Origin: CAVSMC01 sp963798655
GTDB lineage: Bacteria > Pseudomonadota > Gammaproteobacteria > Burkholderiales > Casimicrobiaceae
Length of the DNA: 64,000 bases
Direction: 5' to 3'
NCBI GenBank assembly: GCA_963798655.1
Contig: CAWCUH010000004.1
Location: 744,001-808,000 of the forward strand
A model generated the notes under the pieces. The model did not search any database. It saw only the letters and a program-made list of their open reading frames with translations, and was not told the DNA's origin. This document shows positions 15,608-22,518 of the stretch, piece after piece. Made by a program: the position numbers and the translations under genes. Position 1 is the stretch's first letter. Each line of letters begins with the position of its first letter.

Positions 15608-16327
15608 ATAGGAAGGACTTCTCGTACTCAGGTCGGCAGCGAAATGCCACGATTGAATTTTGCACGTTCAATCAATGAGAGGGGAAGTCATCGGCGAGAT
15701 TACTACTGTGGGGATCGACTTGGCAAAGCGCGTGGTTTCGCTGCACGCCGAGGACGCCGCGGGTCGGGTGGCGCTGCGCAAGACGCTGCGCCGCGAGGCG
15801 CCGCTCGACTGGTTTGTTGAGCGCTCGACGTGCGTGGTCGCCTTGGAGGCGTGCATCGGCGCGCACCACTTCGGAACCTTGCTCGTGCAGGGCGCGCGCT
15901 CGGCGCTGCAAGCGGCACTGCGCGTAGCGCCAGCGCGGCGAACGCGACTCGCCGCCTGGATCGCGACGACTTACGCGCGCATCGGCTATCACAAGACGCT
16001 CGTCGCGATCGCCAACAAGCACGTGCGGCTCGTCTGGGCGCTGCTCATCCGCGACGAGCCGCTGCGCGCGCATCTTGCAGTGGAGTAACGAGATCGATCC
16101 GAGAACTGCGAGCAAAGCGAGCTTAGAGCGACGGTCAGACCGACGCTGCGCGCACCTGGCTAACCATGTGGCCGCTCGACGAGGCCGCTGAACGAATGAG
16201 GGCGCAGCGCGCGGTTACCTAAGTTGGCCCGGGTGCGAAGCGATCACTCAACACGGCCGGATACAGAGTTGCAGTCTGAACCATCGTCACTGCTCGACTA
16301 CTTGCATTTCCGGGGAAGTCCATACAG
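15608..16327 (+). mobile_element. IS1111-attC-like element, internally deleted copy 1
   Basis: About 720 bp inside an attC. The left end, first transposase codons and entire 3' tail match copy 2 at 16946-17637; the 240-bp tails differ at about one position. The centre of the transposase gene is missing. IS110-family elements of the IS1111-attC group are known to target attC sites, usually opposite in orientation to cassettes, as here. No terminal repeats or target duplication are evident, as expected for IS110. Confidence 0.85.
15690..16088 (+). pseudogene. IS110-family transposase, deleted (copy 1)
   Basis: The start region reads 'GEITTVGIDLAKRVVSLHA' (first Asp of the DEDD catalytic tetrad in 'GIDLAK'). 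It proceeds to 'VVALEACIGAHHF' and then jumps to 'GTLLVQGARSALQAALRV', which belongs near the C-terminus of the family. Roughly 200 residues, including the remaining catalytic acids and most of the Transposase_20 domain, are absent. The start codon is ATC, whereas copy 2 has ATG at the same place. Not functional alone. Confidence 0.85.
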
Positions 16328-16332
16328 CGCGG

Positions 16333-16578
16333 TTAGGCGGCAACCCGAACGGATGTGCGAAGAAACTCTGGGGCGAAGTCGGCACCATTGGGCCAGACCA
16401 ATGTTTTCAGCTCCGGGTGCACGACAAATTGACGGAAGAACTCAACGCTCTTCAACGGTTCGAACACCGGACCGTGAAGTTCGTTGGTTAGATCGATCTC
16501 GCCCTCCGCGCCATCGTCGAAGCGCACCCACACAGCGTGGCCAGCGACCCAACGGGCGTCAACGACGTGAGGCAGCAT
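16333..16578 (-). CDS. DUF2442 protein
   Basis: 81 residues. 'VDARWVAGHAVWVRFDDGAEGEIDLTNEL', 'GPVFEPLKSVEFF' and 'VVHPELKTLVWPNGADFAPEFL' are the DUF2442 pattern. It is encoded 5 bp after a DUF4160 gene; this gene pair recurs in bacterial genomes and behaves in layout like a toxin-antitoxin module, though the activity is not established. The stop falls in the right remnant of the interrupted attC. Confidence 0.85.
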   Translation of the reverse strand: MLPHVVDARWVAGHAVWVRFDDGAEGEIDLTNELHGPVFEPLKSVEFFRQFVVHPELKTLVWPNGADFAPEFLRTSVRVAA

Positions 16579-16583
16579 AGCGG

Positions 16584-16841
16584 TTACTCCAGTGGATCAA
16601 TGTGAGGCAACGGCTGACTGGAGCGCGCAAGCGCCCAAGCCTCGAGCAATTCCCCCCGGTGCAGATCTTTCCATTCCAGTACATGGGCATGCGCGCGTTT
16701 CGGAAAGCTGCCGTTGATGCGGCCCGATTCGATTTCCACCGTGATTTCAAAGTCGCCATAAATCGCGTGGAAGTGAGCGGGCCCGTGCTCTCGGTAGTAC
16801 ATCGCGATGATGATGCCGAGAAACCGGCTCAGCTCAGGCAT
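16584..16841 (-). CDS. DUF4160 protein
   Basis: 85 residues. 'MPELSRFLGIIIAMYYREHGPAHFHAIYGDFEITVEI' is a nearly textbook DUF4160 start, with HxHA in 'PAHFHAIYG'. It is followed by 'GRINGSFPKRAHAHVLEW'. It is the first gene of a cassette with DUF2442. A 15-codon piece of a second DUF4160 gene persists at about 12990-13030. Confidence 0.9.
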   Translation of the reverse strand: MPELSRFLGIIIAMYYREHGPAHFHAIYGDFEITVEIESGRINGSFPKRAHAHVLEWKDLHRGELLEAWALARSSQPLPHIDPLE

Positions 16842-16945
16842 GTGCCATTGTAGCGCCGACGCTCGCGTTGCCGCCTAACAAGACCAAGTTAACCGGCGCT
16901 GCCGGCGGCGCCGAAGGACGCCGCCGGCAGCGCCCGGTTGAACGA

Positions 16946-17637
16946 ATAGGAAGGACTTCCCCTACTCAGGTCGGCAGCGAAGTGCCACGATTGAATTTGC
17001 ACGTTCAATCAATGAGAGGGGAAGTCATGGGCGAGATTACTACTGTGGGGATCGACTTGGCAAAGCGCGTGGTTTCGCTGCACGCCGAGGACGCCGCCTG
17101 GCTCGGGCTGACACCGCGCCAGTACTCCACTGGCGGCAGGCCGCGGCTGGGTCGCATCACGCGGCGCGGCGATGCCTACCTGCGAACCTTGCTCGTGCAG
17201 GGCGCGCGCTCGGCGCTGCAAGCGGCACTGCGCGTAGCGCCAGCGCGGCGAACGCGACTCGCCGCCTGGATCGCGACGACTTACGCGCGCATCGGCTATC
17301 ACAAGACGCTCGTCGCGATGGCCAACAAGCACGCGCGGCTCGCCTGGGCGCTGCTCATCCGCGACGAGCCGCTGCGCGCGCATCTTGCAGTGGAGTAACG
17401 AGATCGATCCGAGAACTGCGAGCAAAGCGAGCTTAGAGCGACGGTCAGACCGACGCTGCGCGCACCTGGCTAACCATGTGGCCGCTCGACGAGGCCGCTG
17501 AACGAATGAGGGCGCAGCGCGCGGTTACCTAAGTTGGCCCGGGTGCGAAGCGATCACCCAACACGGCCGGATACAGAGTTGCAGTCTGAACCATCGTCAC
17601 TGCTCGACTACTTGCATTTCCGGGGAAGTCCATACAG
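16946..17637 (+). mobile_element. IS1111-attC-like element, internally deleted copy 2
   Basis: About 690 bp. Same ends as copy 1, but a different internal deletion, so the two arose independently from the same parent or by separate events. The 3' 240-bp tail beyond the transposase stop is retained, probably because the ends are needed for recognition. Confidence 0.85.
17027..17398 (+). pseudogene. IS110-family transposase, deleted (copy 2)
   Basis: Starts at ATG 17027 with 'GEITTVGIDLAKRVVSL', runs to 'HAEDAA' and then continues 'WLGLTPRQYSTGGRPRLG', 'RRGDAYLRTLLVQGARS', the C-terminal Transposase_20 region with its serine in 'STGG'. About 230 residues between are missing in frame. It keeps more of the C-terminus than copy 1 but lacks most of the DEDD domain. 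Confidence 0.85.
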
Positions 17638-17642
17638 CGCGG

Positions 17643-17855
17643 TTAGGCCGCAACTTCCACGACTTCGCTTGACGAGCTGGGCGGAGGAATGGGTTGACCG
17701 TCCTCCTTCAACCCCTCCAAGTGAAATTCGATGGCCTCTTGGATCGTGGCAAGAACCTCTTCGCGTGTTTCGCCAACCGCGATACAACCCGGAAGATCGG
17801 GTACATATGCCCCGTATGAGGAAGCACCTTTTTCGACTACGACGAGATAGCGCAT
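17643..17855 (-). CDS. hicB: HicB antitoxin (module 2)
   Basis: 70 residues. 'VEKGASSYGAYVPDLPGCIAVGETREEVLATIQEAIEFHLEGL' is a full HicB fold with the 'PDLPGC' signature. The tail 'PPPSSSSEVVEVAA' is encoded partly by the attC boundary. Here hicB is downstream of hicA by 6 bp, the more common order. Confidence 0.9.
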   Translation of the reverse strand: MRYLVVVEKGASSYGAYVPDLPGCIAVGETREEVLATIQEAIEFHLEGLKEDGQPIPPPSSSSEVVEVAA

Positions 17856-17861
17856 TTGTCG

Positions 17862-18056
17862 TCACTCCGGCTTCTTGAGCCCGGCCTGCTTCAGGGCACT
17901 ATTCAACGTTCCAGGCGGGACATCGATGCTCGGTTTCCCGGCAACAGTAACAGTGCCCGGTTTCGCCCTGTGATGGAACTGTCGATGGCTTCCCTTCACT
18001 CGAACCTGGAACCAGCCGTCGGCCTCAAGCAAGGCGATAAGTTCGCGCACCTTCAC
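17862..18056 (-). CDS. hicA: HicA toxin (module 2)
   Basis: 64 residues. 'MKVRELIALLEADGWFQVRVKGSHRQFHH' has the HicA fold with the catalytic His in 'GSHRQF', and 'VPPGTLNSALKQAGL' is the terminal helix. First gene of its cassette, 6 bp before hicB. Confidence 0.9.
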   Translation of the reverse strand: MKVRELIALLEADGWFQVRVKGSHRQFHHRAKPGTVTVAGKPSIDVPPGTLNSALKQAGLKKPE

Positions 18057-18097
18057 CGTAGCACTCTAGCAAACGGCGCTTCGGCGTCAATGTTGCG

Positions 18098-18178
18098 GCC
18101 TAACGAGACCAAGTTAACCGGCCGCCAGGCGCGGACGCAGCCCCGCCGGTGGAGGTCCGGTTGAACGCGTGGTTGGGC
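18098..18178 (-). repeat. attC
   Basis: GCCTAAC, GAGACCAAGTTAACC, GGCC, GC-rich hairpin centre, GGTCCGGTTGAAC, GCGTG, GTTGGGC; 81 bp, arms identical to the site at 14983. Confidence 0.9.
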
Positions 18179-18181
18179 GTC

Positions 18182-18367
18182 TTACAGCTCGGGAACTTCG
18201 AGATCTTTGCAGATCTTGCGGGCGAGAAAGTCGTTGATCTCGCGATGGCGCGGAATGGTCGATGACTTGCGCTTTGCGCGATTGACATAGACCGTGTGTT
18301 TCGCGCCCTCTCGATGAAACGTGCAGCCGTGCTGCTCAAGGTGTCTGATCAGATCGGTGCGCCTCAT
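18182..18367 (-). CDS. hicA: HicA toxin (module 3)
   Basis: 61 residues. 'LIRHLEQHGCTFHREGAKHTVYVNR' and 'IPRHREINDFLARKICKDL' form a HicA-type dsRBD-like fold with His in 'AKHTVY'. The ATG shares a base with the stop of hicB. It differs strongly in sequence from modules 1 and 2, so the three are separate acquisitions rather than duplications. Confidence 0.88.
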   Translation of the reverse strand: MRRTDLIRHLEQHGCTFHREGAKHTVYVNRAKRKSSTIPRHREINDFLARKICKDLEVPEL

Positions 18368-18582
18368 TATTCCGCGATAACGATCGGCTCGCGGATTACG
18401 TCTTGTCCTTGAAGGGACTCCTCGGAGAGCGCGCGATTAGCCTCAAGCACCAGTTCCACGGCTTCGACAAGACTCGACCGGGCTTCATCGAGAGTGGCCG
18501 CCTGCGTATTTGCACCAGGCACCTCTTCGACGAAGGCAATGTAGCCTTCAGCAACGCGACGATAGACGGCTGTAAGTTGCAT
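18367..18582 (-). CDS. hicB: HicB antitoxin (module 3)
   Basis: 71 residues from ATG 18582. 'MQLTAVYRRVAEGYIAFVEEVPGANTQAATLDEARSSLVEAVELVL' is HicB-like, ending 'EPIVIAE'. It precedes hicA with a 1-base overlap. Confidence 0.88.
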   Translation of the reverse strand: MQLTAVYRRVAEGYIAFVEEVPGANTQAATLDEARSSLVEAVELVLEANRALSEESLQGQDVIREPIVIAE

Positions 18583-18637
18583 AAGTCGGGAGTGACGTTG
18601 GTCTCGCCCGCAGTATAGCGCTACGCGACCGGAAGAC

Positions 18638-18721
18638 GCCCAACGAACTAAGGTAACCGGCGACCCGCCGCGCGGGCGAAGCCGCGCATGCGGGGCGTCC
18701 GTGTTGACCGCCGGGTTAGGC
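18638..18721 (-). repeat. attC (GGCGACC/GGGGCGTCC type)
   Basis: GCCCAAC, GAACTAAGGTAACC, GGCGACC, GC-rich centre, GGGGCGTCC, GTGTTGACC, GCCGG, GTTAGGC; 84 bp. Confidence 0.9.
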
Positions 18722-19084
18722 GGCTTGAGATGGCGATTCCGGAGCATAGATGTCGAAACCAACCTTTAGCTCGCGGTCGGCGAGTTGCCGAAGCACACTG
18801 GGCGAAAGGTCAAAGCCACGGTTATCTGCGTCGAGGAAGAGTCCGCAGAATAGATCGACGCGATGGCGCAGAGTGAGCGACCGCCAAATCCCCAGATCGT
18901 CGGTGACTCGGCCGAGCAGTAGAGGAATTTGCTCTTCTATATCAGTAGATGCACGCTCGCTCTCAAGCCGCCAATAGCCTTCGCGGACGATTCGGGTGTG
19001 ACCGTTTACGTTTAGGACAGCGCCGGTTCTCGCGCTCGACGAAGGCTCGCAGCCGAATTGACCTTGCCTCGATTCGACGTACAC
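18716..19084 (-). pseudogene. DUF4279 protein truncated by IS3
   Basis: The conserved C-terminal two thirds of a DUF4279 protein are present ('GYWRLESE', 'DIEEQIPLLLGRV', 'HRVDLFCGLFLDADNRGFDLSPSVLRQLADREL', 'GFDIYAP'). The N-terminal about 20-30 residues are replaced by codons read from the end of the IS3 element (19059-19084). The chimaeric frame is open, but the native promoter, start and upstream attC are gone. Likely non-functional. Confidence 0.75.
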
Positions 19085-19088
19085 CAGG

Positions 19089-19952
19089 CTATGCAGCCAT
19101 GAGTCGTGATTCTATGCGTGCCGGGATCTGATACCCGATCGACGAGTGGAAGCGTCGATGATTGTAGAAGCCTTCGATCCAGTCAACGATGTCGAGACGC
19201 GCCTGAGCGCGGGTTGCATATCGAAGTTGATAGACGCGTTCGACTTTCAACGTCTTGAAGAAGCTCTCCATCGGCGCATTGTCCCAGCAATTGGCCTTGC
19301 GGCTCATCGACTGCAGCATCCGGAAATCGGCAATCAGCTTGCGGTAGCGGACACTCGCGTACTGGGTGCCACGGTCGGAATGCATGATCAGTCCCGCCCC
19401 CGGTTTACGTCGCCAATAGGCCGCCTGCAGCGCTTGGCAGACCAGCTCCGCATGCAGTCGCGCGCTCATCGACCAGCCGACAATGCGGCGGCTGGACAAG
19501 TCCATCACGACAGCGAGATACAACCAGCCCTCGACCGTGCTGATGTAGGTGATGTCAGAAACCCAGGCGCGATTGATGTTCCAACGGTCAAAGCGGCGAT
19601 CGAGAACGTTTGGTGCCAGCGGCTGGCGATGATTGGAATCGGTCGTCACCCGATAGGGGCGCTTGTAGACCGGACGCAGCGCTTGTCGTTGCAGGCTGCG
19701 ACGCACCCGCTCTGGGCCCACGCGCAGACCCTGCTCATGCAGCCCGCGCACGATGCGCGGACGCCCATAGCTGCCTTTGCTCGCCGCGTGCATCGCCGCC
19801 ACCTGCGCATCGAGCTGCGCATTGGCCTGCGCACGCGCACTCGGCGGGCGCCGCCGCCATTGCAGATAGCCGCTACGCGACACCGCCAGCAGCCGGCACA
19901 TCCTGCTAACCGCGTAGTCGTCGCGATGCTGCTCGATCCAGGCGTATCTCAC
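19089..19952 (-). CDS. IS3-family OrfB (integrase core)
   Basis: 287 residues: an HTH_21-like N-terminus ('GRPRIVRGLHEQGLRVGPERVRR') followed by the DDE core: 'WVSDITYIST' (Asp 1), 'IMHSDRGTQYAS' (Asp 2) and 'NCWDNAPMESFFKTLKVE' (Glu). Intact by inspection. It overlaps orfA by 4 bp in the -1 frame and is expressed as an OrfAB fusion through frameshifting at an A7G run. Confidence 0.92.
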   Translation of the reverse strand: MRYAWIEQHRDDYAVSRMCRLLAVSRSGYLQWRRRPPSARAQANAQLDAQVAAMHAASKGSYGRPRIVRGLHEQGLRVGPERVRRSLQRQALRPVYKRPYRVTTDSNHRQPLAPNVLDRRFDRWNINRAWVSDITYISTVEGWLYLAVVMDLSSRRIVGWSMSARLHAELVCQALQAAYWRRKPGAGLIMHSDRGTQYASVRYRKLIADFRMLQSMSRKANCWDNAPMESFFKTLKVERVYQLRYATRAQARLDIVDWIEGFYNHRRFHSSIGYQIPARIESRLMAA

Positions 19953-20266
19953 CGCGACTCCTTCGCGAAATACGCCGCCGCTTTTTTTACGATCTCCAGA
20001 TCCAGCTTGGCACTGGCCAGTTCACGCCGAAGCCGCGCATTCTCGGCCTCCAGCTCCGACACCGGACGCTTCACCGGTGCCGCCGTGCCCGCGGTCGGGG
20101 CCGATGCCCCTTCTCGACTTCGTCGAACCCAATTCGTTATGGTCGACTGCGGAATGCCCAACCGCTTCGCCGCGGCGTTGCCACCGATCGACAGCGCCAA
20201 TCTGACCGCCTCAGTCTTGAACTCTTCCGTGTACCGCCGATTCGGAACTGACTCCTTCCTTCCCAT
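19949..20266 (-). CDS. IS3-family OrfA
   Basis: 105 residues with an HTH_Tnp_1 domain ('RRYTEEFKTEAVRLAL', 'IPQSTITNWVRR') and a leucine-zipper-like C-terminus ('ELEAENARLRRELASAKLDLEIVKKA'). The heptamer A7G at 19982-19989 in the 'VKKA' codons is the expected -1 frameshift site joining OrfB. Confidence 0.92.
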   Translation of the reverse strand: MGRKESVPNRRYTEEFKTEAVRLALSIGGNAAAKRLGIPQSTITNWVRRSREGASAPTAGTAAPVKRPVSELEAENARLRRELASAKLDLEIVKKAAAYFAKESR

Positions 20267-20332
20267 CTCGCCCTCCGTCCATCAGAACGTTACCAACATT
20301 CTGATGTACGTGAAACCGGGGCAGGGTCATGG

Positions 20333-20767
20333 TTAGCCGGCACGAACTGGGAATTGGTCAATGACCTCATTGAGCGAGTCGAGGGTGCTTTGCAAGTGGG
20401 ATTGATCGAGCATTAGCTCAAATTCGAGCCGGTTCCCAGTACCCGGAATGTCAACCGCGACACCGCGAACACAAATTTCGTCGCGGCCATTGCCGGTCAA
20501 CCGCAGCAAGAGTTGCTCTTCGAGAGTGCGGAAATTTGCTTCGCCTCGAAGCGTGCGATACAGCGTTTGCATTTGGTCTCGGAAGCGAACGAGTTCATCG
20601 GTGAGAAACGCCGCGTGGAACCCGCCTGAGAATGCTCCTGCTGAGACCAACACATTTACACGAAGCCAGTTGTCGTCGTGATACTCGCCCGAAGGAGGCC
20701 GCTCGTAGGCGAGTACCTCGACCACGATGCGCTCGCGCTCGGTACCGCCAAGGCTAAACGTTGCCAT
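20333..20767 (-). CDS. WapI-family immunity-like protein
   Basis: 144 residues from ATG 20767. 'HDDNWLRVNVLVSAGAFSGGFHAAFLTDELVRFRDQM' resembles the '(D)DANWL...' and '...TTWEL' core of WapI-type immunity proteins, which neutralise contact-dependent toxins. No cognate toxin is encoded nearby; orphan immunity genes are common in cassettes. The C-terminus runs to within 2 bp of the IS3 end. Family call is moderate. Confidence 0.55.
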   Translation of the reverse strand: MATFSLGGTERERIVVEVLAYERPPSGEYHDDNWLRVNVLVSAGAFSGGFHAAFLTDELVRFRDQMQTLYRTLRGEANFRTLEEQLLLRLTGNGRDEICVRGVAVDIPGTGNRLEFELMLDQSHLQSTLDSLNEVIDQFPVRAG

Positions 20768-20779
20768 GCGATTCGTGAC

Positions 20780-20860
20780 GGCTAACGGAACCAAGTTAAC
20801 CGGCCGCTCGGCGGGCGCGCAGCGCCGCCGGTAGCGGTCCGGTTGAACGCGCGGTTAGGC
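20780..20860 (-). repeat. attC
   Basis: GGCTAAC, GGAACCAAGTTAACC, GGCCGC, GC-rich centre, GCGGTCCGGTTGAAC, GCGCG, GTTAGGC; 81 bp. It serves as a reference for the rebuilt site at 15537/16328. Confidence 0.9.
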
Positions 20861-21082
20861 CGCTTGCAGCACTCGACGGCGCAGTGCTTGCGGTAACTCA
20901 ACGGGGACAAAGAACTCTTGCGGATACAAGTAGTCCTCTCCGGATTCGTCGATCACGCGAACTTGACCATGTTTCGCTGCGGCTGCATCAGATAGAAGGA
21001 CATACAGCTTTCGCAACTCGAGTGAGACGGCATAGCCTTCGTTCTTGACGCATACCGCCAACGCTTTAGATTTGCTCGCCAT
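20855..21082 (-). CDS. Putative antitoxin-like partner protein
   Basis: 75 residues from ATG 21082. 'AVCVKNEGYAVSLELRKLYVLLSD', 'KHGQVRVIDESGEDYLYPQEFFVPVELPQAL' is a conserved small protein type usually found next to a basic partner like the upstream gene. The acidic second half fits an antitoxin or neutraliser, but no activity is known to me. Stop lies in the attC. Confidence 0.7.
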   Translation of the reverse strand: MASKSKALAVCVKNEGYAVSLELRKLYVLLSDAAAAKHGQVRVIDESGEDYLYPQEFFVPVELPQALRRRVLQAA

Positions 21083-21093
21083 TGCCGCACACC

Positions 21094-21324
21094 TCAGAGA
21101 AATCGTTTGATCTTGAATTCGCGCTTGCCGATGCCAGTAGCCTCGTACCAATGCACCTCGGCGGAAACGATTTCGCCGCCGGGAAGGCGAACGCGTGCGA
21201 CGCCTTTGCGCTTGCGCCAGCGGCCGCGCCCGTAGCGCTTGCGCAGGCGTGCAAGCTCACGAATGCCCGAGCCTGTGGCGATAGTCTCAACTCCTGAGAC
21301 CTCGCCGATGATCTCAAAGTACAC
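21094..21324 (-). CDS. Putative basic toxin-like partner protein
   Basis: 76 residues, strongly basic: 'GIRELARLRKRYGRGRWRKRKGVARVRLPGG', then 'AEVHWYEATGIGKREFKIKRFL'. The 'HWYEAxGIGxxxxKIK' ending is conserved in a family of small proteins of unknown function often upstream of the acidic partner found here. Eleven bp separate them. Layout and charge suggest a toxin-antitoxin-like pair; this is inference. Confidence 0.7.
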   Translation of the reverse strand: MYFEIIGEVSGVETIATGSGIRELARLRKRYGRGRWRKRKGVARVRLPGGEIVSAEVHWYEATGIGKREFKIKRFL

Positions 21325-21376
21325 ATGGCGATCGTGTCAAATACTGATGACGCGGTCAATTGGGCGCGGGCAAGCG

Positions 21377-21461
21377 GCCTAACGTCTAAGTTAACCGGCC
21401 CCGAGAGGCGGGCGACGAAGGAGCCCCGCCGTTTGGGGTCCGGTTCAACGCAGGGTTAGCC
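21377..21461 (-). repeat. attC
   Basis: GCCTAAC, GTCTAAGTTAACC, GGCCCC, centre, GGGGTCCGGTTCAAC, GCAGG, GTTAGCC; 85 bp. The 3' end of the membrane-protein gene at 21386 reads through most of it. Confidence 0.88.
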
Positions 21462-21850
21462 AACGCACTCACTATCGCTGGCCAACGATGCCACAGGTAA
21501 AGGACGACCCAGTACGAAGCGGCGAGAAGCGCGACCGGCGCAACGTAATGCTTAAGCTCGCCAACGCGGTACAGCGGGATGTCCCACAGGGGAGCGGCTG
21601 CTTCGCTCGCGTGAAGAGTCGGCACCACGTATACGAAGAACAAGTTGACTGGCAGTACGAATATGGCCCACGCGAGCACGACGAAGCCGTAAGCCAGAGC
21701 GGAGGCAGCGAAGAAAAATAGCGCGCGCCGAGGAACGCCCCGACCGCGAACGACCGCCAGCAGCGCAGCGACAAGCAGCGGGGACAGAGCGGCTAAAAGA
21801 TACGCCAAGAAAACTGATACGGCGACAAGCTGCATGGTACGGTTGTCCAT
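21386..21850 (-). CDS. Cassette membrane protein ending in attC
   Basis: 154 residues with four hydrophobic helices (about 7-33, 44-75, 100-115 and 118-132). No family recognised. The last about 23 residues ('NRTPNGGAPSS...') are encoded inside the attC, which suggests the original stop was lost or that this extension is tolerated. Confidence 0.7.
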   Translation of the reverse strand: MDNRTMQLVAVSVFLAYLLAALSPLLVAALLAVVRGRGVPRRALFFFAASALAYGFVVLAWAIFVLPVNLFFVYVVPTLHASEAAAPLWDIPLYRVGELKHYVAPVALLAASYWVVLYLWHRWPAIVSALANPALNRTPNGGAPSSPASRGRLT

Positions 21851-21860
21851 GGCGCCGGTT

Positions 21861-21941
21861 GGCTAACGTATCAAGGTAACCGGCGACCACCAAGGCGCGA
21901 AGCGCCGCCGGTGGGCGTCCGTGTTGACCGCGTGGTTAGGC
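21861..21941 (-). repeat. attC (GGCGACC/GGGCGTCC type)
   Basis: GGCTAAC, GTATCAAGGTAACC, GGCGACC, centre, GGGCGTCC, GTGTTGACC, GCGTG, GTTAGGC; 81 bp. Confidence 0.9.
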
Positions 21942-22415
21942 CGCATGGCGGTATATCAGGCGAAACATGAATACAGAAACGGCAAACGCAGCACCAATTG
22001 CCCCCCCGTGGCAGACGATACGTGCTGCGGGACGCAGACGGCCCAAGGTGAGCCCGAAGCTCTCGCTGACAAGAACGAGCAGCGCGAGCAGAGCAAACGC
22101 AACCGTCACAACGGGAAACGGGACGCTCGGTACCGCGTGATCCACAAATGCCCAGACCGGAAGGTCGTGAAGCACAAATCCAGAGAATACGAACGTTGCC
22201 ACAAGGCAGAGCGTCTTTGGCGCAAAGGCTCGTATAGGGATGTAGCAGAAATAGAGCAGAGCGTACCCGTAGACGGGATTCCAATAGCGCCAAAATGCGC
22301 GGAAGCTAGGCGCGGTGAACGAGCGCGAAAACATGTGCGCGACCCACGTGCCCGGCGATCCGGGACCGAGGCGCGCCGCCAAGAATTCGGACAGAGGGGG
22401 ACGCTGCCGGACCAT
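21936..22415 (-). CDS. Cassette membrane protein, MBOAT-like fragment
   Basis: 159 residues from ATG 22415, preceded closely by the attC at 22419. 'SFTAPSFRAFWRYWNPVYGYALLYFCYIPIRAF' and 'FSGFVLHDL' resemble the core of membrane-bound O-acyltransferases, including the conserved His in 'VLHDL'. The protein is far shorter than full MBOAT enzymes. It has four helices and no known function. Confidence 0.65.
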   Translation of the reverse strand: MVRQRPPLSEFLAARLGPGSPGTWVAHMFSRSFTAPSFRAFWRYWNPVYGYALLYFCYIPIRAFAPKTLCLVATFVFSGFVLHDLPVWAFVDHAVPSVPFPVVTVAFALLALLVLVSESFGLTLGRLRPAARIVCHGGAIGAAFAVSVFMFRLIYRHAA

Positions 22416-22418
22416 GCG

Positions 22419-22518
22419 GCCTAACAAGACCGAGTTGACCGGCGTGCCGCCCTGCACGGCATTGCCGCAGCAAGCGAGCACATGCCGGCGGCACGTCCGG
22501 TCGAACGAGCTGTTAGGT
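22419..22518 (-). repeat. attC (first in the array)
   Basis: GCCTAAC, AAGACCGAGTTGACC, GGCGTGCCGCC ... GGCGGCACG, TCCGGTCGAAC, GAGCT, GTTAGGT; 100 bp, with a longer centre than the others. Confidence 0.85.

Larger units (their letters stand above)
15537..16338 (-). repeat. attC interrupted by an IS110-type derivative
   Basis: Left part 15537-15607 (GCCCAAC, GGAACCAAGTTAACC ... GGTCCGGTTCAACGA) and right part 16328-16338 (GCG, then GTTAGGC) are the two halves of one attC; together they rebuild a normal about 80-bp site like 20780-20860. The element between them starts ATAGGAAGG and ends CCATACA. Confidence 0.85.
16873..17648 (-). repeat. attC interrupted by an IS110-type derivative
   Basis: Left part 16873-16945 (GCCTAAC, AAGACCAAGTTAACC, GGCGCTGCCGGC...GCCGGCAGCG, CCCGGTTGAACGA) and right part 17638-17648 (GCG, GTTAGGC). 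The centre forms a strong inverted repeat. The element entered at exactly the same position as in the attC at 15537. Confidence 0.85.
19059..20330 (-). mobile_element. IS3-family insertion sequence
   Basis: 1272 bp with imperfect inverted ends: left TGACCTTGCCTCG...CGACGTACAC, and the complement of the right end TGACCCTGCCCCG...TCACGTACAT. It carries overlapping orfA and orfB. No short target duplication is visible: the left flank is inside DUF4279, and the right flank is a lone GGTTAGCC box of an attC. This suggests an adjacent deletion after insertion. Confidence 0.9.
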
